From Nocardia transvalensis NBRC 15921 (GTDB taxonomy: Bacteria; Actinomycetota; Actinomycetes; Mycobacteriales; Mycobacteriaceae): a stretch of 57,307 nt of DNA. This document shows positions 51,332 through 57,307 of this stretch, piece by piece. A model generated the notes under the pieces. It did not search any database and was not told where the DNA came from. It saw only the letters and a program-made list of their open reading frames with translations. Numbering within the stretch: position 1 is the stretch's first letter; each line of letters starts with the position of its first letter. Location: the NCBI RefSeq assembly GCF_000308875.1, contig NZ_BAGL01000003.1, positions 1 to 57,307 of the forward strand, in the 5' to 3' direction. A program made the translations under genes and the position numbers.

Positions 51332-53638
51332 CTACGAACCGACCGGCACCGTGGGCTTCGATTCGTCGGCCGCGTTCAGCTCGTGCAGCCGCGCGCCCTC
51401 GACATCGATATCCGGCACGATCTTGCTGAGCCAGGAGGGAATCCACCAGGCCCACTTGCCCATCAGGATCAGCAGCGACGGGATCAGCACCATCCGGACG
51501 ATGAAGGCGTCGAACAGCACGCCCGCCGCCAGCGCGAAGCCCATCGACTTCGCCGTGGTGTCGGATTCCAGGATGAACGAGCCGAAGACGAAGATCATGA
51601 TGATCGCCGCCGACGAGACCACGCGGGCGCCGTGGTGGTAGCCCCTGATCACCGCCTCCTTCGGCGTCTGCCCGTGCACGAACTCCTCGCGCATGCGGGT
51701 CACCAGGAAGACCTGGTAGTCCATGGCGAGCCCGAATACCAAGCCGATCAACATGATCGGCAGGAAGCTCACGATCGGCCGTGGTTCGTCGACCAGGCCG
51801 AGCGCGCCGTCCTGGAATATGAGCACGGTGGCGCCGAAGGTGGCCGCCATGGACAACAGGAATCCCAGTGCCGCGGTGAGCGGGACCAGCACCGACCGGA
51901 AGACCGCGATCAACAGCAGGAATGCCGCGCCCGCCACGATCGCCAGATAGGGCACGATCTTGCTGAGCAGGGCGTGGTCGACATCGGCGTAGATGGCGGT
52001 GGTGCCGGTGATGCCGTACTCGATGCCGTATTGCTCGCGCAGTGACTGCTCGGCGTCGCGGGCATCGCGGACCAGATCCTTGGTGTCCTGGTTGTTCGGA
52101 CCGGTCTTGGGAATCGCGTTGAGCAGCGCGCCCGCGCCGTCCTGGCTGAGCTGTGGCTCGGTCACGTAGTCCATATCCGGATAGCCGGACAGCTTGTCGC
52201 GCAACGCCTGCACCGCAGTCGGCCGCTGCTCGGGCGCGACGCCGCCGAGTTCGGCGACCACCATCAGCTTGCCGTTACTGCCCTCGCCGAAACCCTCGGT
52301 GCGCAGGTCGTAGGCCTTCCGGATGGTCAGATCCTTCGGCATGCTGTCCTCGCCGGGCAGGCCGAGCTGCATATGCGTGGCGGGCCCGGCGGCCAGCGCG
52401 AGCACGATGATGCTCAGCACCAGCGCGACGGCCGGCGCCTTGCCGATCAGCCGCGCCACCCGCATGCCGTTGGTGACGGAGTCGTCGTCCTCCGGATCGT
52501 GCTGGGCGATCACCGGCAGCTTCGGCTTGAACAGGAACCGGCCGAACGCGCCGAGCAGCGCCGGCATCAGCGTGATGGCGGTGAGCACCGCGAACGCGGC
52601 GGCCAGCGCACCGCCGAGGCCCATGAACGTCAGGAATCGGATACCGACGATGGCGAGGCCGACCAGCGCGATGATGACCGTCCCGCCCGCGAACACCACC
52701 GCGGCCCCGGCCGTGCCCAGCGCGGTCCCCGCCGCCGCTTCGGGCGAATCCTGCACGGCCAGTTCGTGTTTGTAGCGGGAGACGATGAACAGCGCGTAGT
52801 CGATCGATAGCGCGATGCCGATCATGGAGGCGAGGAAGGTGGTGAAGCTCGGCACCGAGAGGAACGAGGTGCCCAGCATGATCACCGACATGGTCACGCC
52901 CAGCCCCACGATCGCGGTGATGATCGGGACGAACGCGGCGACGATCGCGCCGAAGGCCACGATCATGACGATCAGCGCGAAGCCCATGCCGATCATCTCC
53001 GACTTGCCACTGGGTTGCTGCTGCTCCATCGCGATGGTGCCGTCGAGTTCGACGGTCAGACCGGCCGCGCGGGCGCCGTCCGCGATGTCGTACGCAGCCT
53101 TGCGGTCGTCGGCGGTGACATCGGTGAACTGGGTGATGGTGAACGGAACCGTCAGCACCGCAACCGAATCCGGGTCGGTCTTGTTCAGCACGTTCAGCGG
53201 CGCGGCGCTGCACTTGGACGAGAACTCCGCGGTGCCGCGGTCGGGCGTCACGCAGCCCATGGTCTCGGCGGCGGCGACCGGATCGGTCAGCGGCTTGCTG
53301 TGGTCGACGATGCCGAGTGCGCCCAGCTCGGCGATGAGATCCCCGATCGCCGCGCGGTAGGCCGGGTCGGTGAGCTTCTGCCCGTCGGGCGCCGCGATGA
53401 CGTAGGTGCCGGTGACGGCGTCGAACTGGAACGCCTCCGACATGCCCGGGAAATGCTTGTCCAGAATGTCGGTGGCCCGCTCCGACGGCAGATTCGGGAT
53501 CGTGAAGTCGTTGGTCATCGGCTTGCTGAGCTGGCTCCCCAGCCCACCGACCACGAGGAACAGCACGATCCAGACGGGTAGGACGATCCATTTGCGGCGG
53601 AACGCGAACCTGCCCCACCGGTACAGATATACGGACAC
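51332..53638 (-). CDS. MmpL-family RND transporter (first of two)
   Basis: The 768-residue protein from GTG 53638 (AAGGAG seven bases upstream) begins MSVYLYRWGRFAFRRKW. Two repeated MMPL halves are present: each has a large external domain after helix 1 and a cluster of helices. The first half carries DYALFIVSRYKHELAVQDSPEAAAGTALGTAG, the second GLVFGLAMDYQVFLVTRMREEFVHGQTPKEAVIRG. The Asp-Tyr pairs in both drive proton coupling. MmpL proteins export lipids, siderophores or drugs to the envelope. It is the downstream member of a minus-strand pair with a close paralogue. Confidence 0.92.
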   Translation of the reverse strand: MSVYLYRWGRFAFRRKWIVLPVWIVLFLVVGGLGSQLSKPMTNDFTIPNLPSERATDILDKHFPGMSEAFQFDAVTGTYVIAAPDGQKLTDPAYRAAIGDLIAELGALGIVDHSKPLTDPVAAAETMGCVTPDRGTAEFSSKCSAAPLNVLNKTDPDSVAVLTVPFTITQFTDVTADDRKAAYDIADGARAAGLTVELDGTIAMEQQQPSGKSEMIGMGFALIVMIVAFGAIVAAFVPIITAIVGLGVTMSVIMLGTSFLSVPSFTTFLASMIGIALSIDYALFIVSRYKHELAVQDSPEAAAGTALGTAGAAVVFAGGTVIIALVGLAIVGIRFLTFMGLGGALAAAFAVLTAITLMPALLGAFGRFLFKPKLPVIAQHDPEDDDSVTNGMRVARLIGKAPAVALVLSIIVLALAAGPATHMQLGLPGEDSMPKDLTIRKAYDLRTEGFGEGSNGKLMVVAELGGVAPEQRPTAVQALRDKLSGYPDMDYVTEPQLSQDGAGALLNAIPKTGPNNQDTKDLVRDARDAEQSLREQYGIEYGITGTTAIYADVDHALLSKIVPYLAIVAGAAFLLLIAVFRSVLVPLTAALGFLLSMAATFGATVLIFQDGALGLVDEPRPIVSFLPIMLIGLVFGLAMDYQVFLVTRMREEFVHGQTPKEAVIRGYHHGARVVSSAAIIMIFVFGSFILESDTTAKSMGFALAAGVLFDAFIVRMVLIPSLLILMGKWAWWIPSWLSKIVPDIDVEGARLHELNAADESKPTVPVGS

Positions 53639-53748
53639 GAGCGTCTCCTTGCGGTCTGTGGGCCGATAGACGAAACGCCGAGCTGGTGAAGAACTGGTAC
53701 GAGTCTGCTGCGTAGTAGCTACAAGATCAAGGTCCGCCCCCGGAACGG

Positions 53749-53784
53749 CGTCGGCCCCCACCTGGAAAGCGGTGGGGGCCGACG
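53749..53784 (-). terminator. Long GC-rich hairpin between the two MmpL genes
   Basis: CGTCGGCCCCCACC and GGTGGGGGCCGACG are perfect 14-bp arms around an 8-nt loop. The hairpin lies about 65 nt past the upstream MmpL stop. There is no T-run, so it may attenuate rather than end transcription into the second gene. Confidence 0.5.
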
Positions 53785-53846
53785 TGGCCGAATCGAGTTG
53801 GGGCCCGACGTGGCCGAATCGGGTGGGTCCCGACGTGTCCGGTTCG
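53779..53846. repeat. Three direct repeats downstream of the MmpL gene
   Basis: CCGACGTGGCCGAATCG occurs at 53779-53795 and 53805-53821, and in a changed form at 53830-53846. The period is 25-26 bp. The block lies directly after the stop side of the MmpL gene and touches the hairpin above. Confidence 0.7.
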
Positions 53847-53848
53847 GA

Positions 53849-56239
53849 TCAGCCGACGGGAACCGGCTGCTTCTCCGACTCCACGTCGCGGTCGCGCTGC
53901 CGCAGCTCGCGCAGCTTCGTGCCCTCGACGTCGATATTCGGCAGGAGGCGGTCCAGCCACTTCGGCAGCCACCAGGCCCACTTGCCCATCAGCACCAGCA
54001 GCGACGGGATGAGCACCATCCGGACGAGGAACGCGTCCAGCAGCACGCCCGCCGCCAGCGCGAAGCCCATCGACTTGGAGGTGACATCGGGCGCCAGCAT
54101 GAATCCGCCGAAGACCGAGATCATGATGATCGCGGCGGAGGTCACCACGCGGGCGCCGTGGTGGTAGCCCTTGACCACGGCCTCCTTGGGCGACGCGCCG
54201 TGCACGAACTCCTCGCGCATACGGGTCACCAGGAAGACCTGGTAGTCCATGGCGAGCCCGAATACCAAGCCGATCAACATGATCGGCAGGAAGCTGATGA
54301 TCGGGTGGGTGTCCTTGATCAGGCCCAGCGCGCCCTCCTGGAACACCAGCACGGTGACGCCGAACGTGGCCGCCATCGAGAGCAGGAAGCCGAGCGCCGC
54401 CGTCAGCGGTACCAGGATGGACCGGAAGACCAGCACCAGCAGCAGGAACGCGGCGCCGGCGACGATCGCGAGATACGGGACGATGCTGGACAGCAGCACG
54501 TGGTTCACGTCCGCGTAGATCGCGGTCTGGCCGGTGATGCCGTAGGTGATCCCGTACTCGGCCTCCAGCTCGCTCTCGGCGTCGCGGGCCCGGGACACCA
54601 GGTCCTGGGTCGCCTCGCTGTTCGGGCCCGACTTCGGCACCGCCATGAACAGTGCGGCCTGCCCGTCCTTGCTCTGCTGCGAGGTGGTCAGGTAGTCCAT
54701 GTCCTCGTAGCCGCCGAGGCGGTCACGCAGGGCCGTCAGCGCGTCGGCGCGCTGGTTCTCGGGGGCCCCGGACAGGTCCGCGGCCACGACGAGCATGCCG
54801 TTCTTACCCTCGCCGAAGCCCGCGGTCTGGAGTTCGTACGCCTTGCGCATCGAGGAACCCTCGGGTGCGCTGTCGCCGCCGGGCAGGCCGAGGTTCAGGC
54901 CCGCGGCGGGCGCCGCGAGCAGGCCGAGCACGATCACGCTCAGCGCGAGCGTCGCGGCGGGCACCTTGGTGATCAGGCGTGCGAACCGTATGCCGTTGGT
55001 GACCGAGTTCTCGTCCTCGGGATCGTGCTTGGCGACCAGCGGCACCTTCGGCTTGAACAGGAAGCGTCCGAACGCGCCGATCAGGGCGGGCAGCAGGGTG
55101 ATCGCGGCCATGATCGCGAAGGCCGCGGCGATCGCGCCGCCGAGTCCCATCATCGTCAGGAATCCGACGCCGACGACGCTCAGGCCGAGCAGGGCGATGA
55201 TGACCGTCAGACCGGCGAACACCACCGCGCCGCCGGCCGTGCCGACCGCGGTTCCGGCGGCCTCCTCCGGCGAATCCTGCACGGCGAGTTCGTGTTTGTA
55301 GCGGGAGACGATGAACAGCGCGTAGTCGATCGACAGCGCGAGCCCGATCATCGACGCGAGAACCGGGGTGAAGGTGGGGATGGCGGTCAGCGAGGTGCCG
55401 GTCAGGATCAGGAACGCGGCACAGGCCACGCCGACGAGGCCGGTGATGATCGGGACGAACGCGGCCACGATCGCGCCGAAGGCGATGATCATCACCACCA
55501 GCGCGACGCCGACGCCGATCATCTCCGACTGGCCGGACTCCGGCTGCTCCTGCGCGATGGAGCCCGTGAGCTCCACGGTCAGACCGGCCTCGCGGGCGAC
55601 GTCGGCCACGGCCTTCGCCTCTTCCCGGTGCTCGGGCTTGATGTCGGAGAAGCTCGCCATGGTGAACGGGACGTCGATGACGGCGACCGTGTTGGCGCGC
55701 GTCTCGTTCAGCACGTTCAGCGGTGCGCCGCTGCACAGCGCCTTGTAGTCGGGGGAGCCGCGGCCGTCGAGGCAGCTCGGGCTGGGCGCCGGCGGCGACT
55801 GGCCCGGCTTCAGCGTCTTCATCGCCTCGGCCTGCTGCTGGGCCGCCTGCTGGGTGGCCGGCATCAGCGAGGTCGTGGTGACCGGGTCGGTGATCGGCTT
55901 GCTGTGGTCGACGATGTCCAGGGCGTTGAGCTTCTGGACGAACGCCTGCAGGGCCGCGTGGTTGCCGGTATCGGTCAGCGTGCCGTTGTCCGTGGACACG
56001 ACGTAGGTGCCGGTGATGGCGTCGAGCTGGAACGCCTTCGACATCTCGGGCATGTGCTCGTCGAGGATTTCGGTGGCCCGCTCGGACGGCAGGCCCGGCA
56101 TCGAGAACTTGTCCTCGAAGGGCTTCATCGAGGCCGCGCCGAGGCCTCCGAGCAGCAGGAATATCAGCAGCCAGACCGGGAGGACGATCCATTTCCGGCG
56201 GAAGGCGAACTTGCCCCACCGGTAGAGGTATACGGACAC
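53849..56239 (-). CDS. MmpL-family RND transporter (second, TetR-linked)
   Basis: The 796-residue paralogue of the downstream gene starts MSVYLYRWGKFAFRRKW and has the same two-half plan. Proton-relay segments are DYALFIVSRYKHELAVQDSPEEAAGTAVG and GLVFGLAMDYQVFLVTRMREEFVHGASPKEAVVKG. The first external loop is longer than in the other copy by about 30 residues (AQQQAEAMKTLKPGQSPPAP). High identity between the pair points to tandem duplication. The upstream region holds tandem TetR operators shared with the divergent regulator, so this operon is probably induced by its substrate. Confidence 0.92.
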   Translation of the reverse strand: MSVYLYRWGKFAFRRKWIVLPVWLLIFLLLGGLGAASMKPFEDKFSMPGLPSERATEILDEHMPEMSKAFQLDAITGTYVVSTDNGTLTDTGNHAALQAFVQKLNALDIVDHSKPITDPVTTTSLMPATQQAAQQQAEAMKTLKPGQSPPAPSPSCLDGRGSPDYKALCSGAPLNVLNETRANTVAVIDVPFTMASFSDIKPEHREEAKAVADVAREAGLTVELTGSIAQEQPESGQSEMIGVGVALVVMIIAFGAIVAAFVPIITGLVGVACAAFLILTGTSLTAIPTFTPVLASMIGLALSIDYALFIVSRYKHELAVQDSPEEAAGTAVGTAGGAVVFAGLTVIIALLGLSVVGVGFLTMMGLGGAIAAAFAIMAAITLLPALIGAFGRFLFKPKVPLVAKHDPEDENSVTNGIRFARLITKVPAATLALSVIVLGLLAAPAAGLNLGLPGGDSAPEGSSMRKAYELQTAGFGEGKNGMLVVAADLSGAPENQRADALTALRDRLGGYEDMDYLTTSQQSKDGQAALFMAVPKSGPNSEATQDLVSRARDAESELEAEYGITYGITGQTAIYADVNHVLLSSIVPYLAIVAGAAFLLLVLVFRSILVPLTAALGFLLSMAATFGVTVLVFQEGALGLIKDTHPIISFLPIMLIGLVFGLAMDYQVFLVTRMREEFVHGASPKEAVVKGYHHGARVVTSAAIIMISVFGGFMLAPDVTSKSMGFALAAGVLLDAFLVRMVLIPSLLVLMGKWAWWLPKWLDRLLPNIDVEGTKLRELRQRDRDVESEKQPVPVG

Positions 56240-56347
56240 GAGCGGGTTCTCCTAAGCGAATAGCCGGGTTGTGTGCTGCGTTCAGGCCCCGTAGACAGCA
56301 CCTCGCGGCCGCTCTGACGCGGGCCGCCTCCACCTGACGCTTTGTGC

Positions 56348-56380
56348 CTACCGTGCGGTAGGTAGACTACCGAGCGGTAA
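56348..56380. promoter_or_regulatory. Tandem TetR operators between MmpL and TetR genes
   Basis: CTACCG-TG-CGGTAG (56348-56361) is a perfect 14-bp palindrome. CTACCG-AG-CGGTAA (56367-56380) is the same with one end mismatch. The centres are 19 bp apart, about two helical turns on one face. The flanking genes are a TetR regulator and an MmpL transporter, the usual pair for such sites. Confidence 0.75.
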
Positions 56381-56447
56381 GCGGAGGAACAACCTCAATA
56401 TTCGGGGCTTCACCCGCCGAACCGGATCGTGATGAGAGGATCATCCC

Positions 56448-57098
56448 ATGAGAGCCCGTAGTGCTTCCGGAAACGTCGTCGCAGGTGGGAGCACCAAAGA
56501 TGCGATCCGGAACGCCGCAATCAGGCTTTTTTCGAGTAAAGGATTCGATCACACGAGCCTGCGCGAGGTCGCAGATGCGGTAGGAATCACAAAAGCCTCC
56601 CTCTACTATCACTTCGCCTCGAAGCAGGAATTGCTGCTCGCGATTCTCGAGCCGATCTTCGACGACCTGAACGAGGTCGTGGCGGGCCTCCCCGAGGTGA
56701 CCTACGGTCCGGAGGGCATTCGCGAGGTGCTGCGCCGCCAGCTGCACGCCCTGCTGCGGCACCGCACCGCGGGCGCGATGTGCGTGCGGGATACGGTCGC
56801 GATCATCAACGCGATCGACAACCGCTATCCCGACATGATCGAGATGCACCGGCAGCTGAGCACCTGGCTGGCCGGACCGGACCCCTCCGCCGAGCACCGG
56901 CTGCGGGCCAGCGCCGCGCTCGAGGTCCTCGGGACGGCCCTCTGGTCCGACGAGATGAATCCCGATACCGGCGACGAGCTGATCGAGCGGGTGCTGCTGG
57001 ACGCCGCGCTGGGCGTGCTGGGCGCCGGCGCCGAGCGCCAGGCGCCTCCCGCCAGGGTCGAGGTCGTCGCGGGGAGCGGCCGTGCACATCAGCGCTAG
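56448..57098 (+). CDS. TetR-family repressor of the MmpL operon
   Basis: The 216-residue protein has an N-terminal helix-turn-helix, TKDAIRNAAIRLFSSKGFDHTSLREVADAVGITKASLYYHFASKQELLLAIL (16-66), of the common TetR type. The helical ligand domain includes HRTAGAMCVRDTVAIINAIDNRYPDMIEMHRQLSTWLAG. It is divergent from the MmpL pair across the CTACCG-type operators, so it is very likely their repressor and its own. The end overlaps the start of the next gene by 17 bases. Confidence 0.92.
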   Translation: MRARSASGNVVAGGSTKDAIRNAAIRLFSSKGFDHTSLREVADAVGITKASLYYHFASKQELLLAILEPIFDDLNEVVAGLPEVTYGPEGIREVLRRQLHALLRHRTAGAMCVRDTVAIINAIDNRYPDMIEMHRQLSTWLAGPDPSAEHRLRASAALEVLGTALWSDEMNPDTGDELIERVLLDAALGVLGAGAERQAPPARVEVVAGSGRAHQR

Positions 57099-57307
57099 GG
57101 TCGACTACGCCGTCCGGATCCTGCTGGAAATCGCTCGCGCGCAAGCGGATTCGGTCAAGGCCGACACGCTCTCCGCCGCGCAGGCGATCCCGCCCAAGAT
57201 CCTCGAATCCACCGCCGCCGAACTGCGCCGCGCCGGGCTGGTGACCAGCCGCCGCGGGCCCGACGGCGGCTATCGGCTGGCCCGGCCCGCCGACGAGATC
57301 AGCGTGG
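57082..57307 (+). CDS. Rrf2-family transcriptional regulator (5' part only)
   Basis: The frame begins at GTG 57082, with GGGGAGCG upstream, overlapping the TetR gene end. It runs open to the window edge (75 codons). The text HISARVDYAVRILLEIAR, then IPPKILESTAAELRRAGLVTSRRGPDGGYRL is the Rrf2 winged helix. Whether the iron-sulfur cysteines are present lies beyond the edge. Confidence 0.85.
   Translation, partial: MHISARVDYAVRILLEIARAQADSVKADTLSAAQAIPPKILESTAAELRRAGLVTSRRGPDGGYRLARPADEISV

Overview
The window reads as chromosomal DNA of a high-GC, mycolic-acid actinomycete, most likely Nocardia or a close relative in the Mycobacteriales. Supporting genes include a galactan-type GlfT1/Wzm/Wzt cluster, a bacterial proteasome activator, an antigen-85-like mycolyltransferase, two MmpL transporters, a mycothiol-dependent enzyme and an F420-type oxidoreductase. 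GTG starts are frequent. From memory, the gene content follows the Mycobacterium tuberculosis Rv3752c-Rv3783 neighbourhood, interrupted by accessory blocks.

Layout. 1-3148: an AraC regulator, VOC protein and UvrA-like ABC ATPase in one minus-strand run that leaves the window on the left. 3240-6275: a small secreted protein, an SDR, and rsgA preceded by a possible leader ORF and hairpin. 6275-10816: a Pro/Gln repeat membrane protein, glfT1, the ABC exporter ATPase and permease, and the proteasome activator. 11081-15601: a class V aminotransferase homologue that lacks its PLP lysine, an unusual intergenic repeat field, a quinone oxidoreductase, an FMN lactate-oxidase-like enzyme and a MarR regulator.

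15606-23007 is an accessory island that abuts tRNA-Ser(UGA). It holds a CYTH enzyme with an XRE regulator, a chain of tiny ATGA-coupled ORFs, a strikingly AT-rich RelA/SpoT synthetase-like gene, a 622-residue unknown protein and a RhuM-family gene. No integrase is visible.

23383-27542 returns to core genes (NiCoT nickel/cobalt transporter, mycolyltransferase-like esterase, aromatic aminotransferase, dienelactone-hydrolase-like protein), followed by tRNA-Ser(GCU) and tRNA-Arg(ACG). 27900-35950 is a second accessory stretch: two small coiled-coil ORFs, a lone asparagine-synthetase C-domain protein, a double-HIRAN-like protein, a tandem-MerR/GNAT fusion divergent from an erythromycin-esterase homologue, an orphan C5 cytosine methyltransferase with Vsr, and a DUF998 membrane protein overlapped by an antisense mini-ORF.

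36015-51316 carries a phytase-like lipoprotein, mycothiol enzyme, ABM monooxygenase, heterodimeric ABC exporter, glycolipid-binding protein, tyrA, the tadA pair, tRNA-Ser(CGA), a TetR/FAD-monooxygenase/DUF3159 module with clear operators, a P-loop kinase pair, a second FAD monooxygenase with two palindromic operators, and an LLM oxidoreductase. 51332-57307 has two MmpL paralogues divergent from a TetR gene with tandem operators, then the 5' end of an Rrf2 regulator. No CRISPR array, rRNA, transposase or complete prophage was seen.
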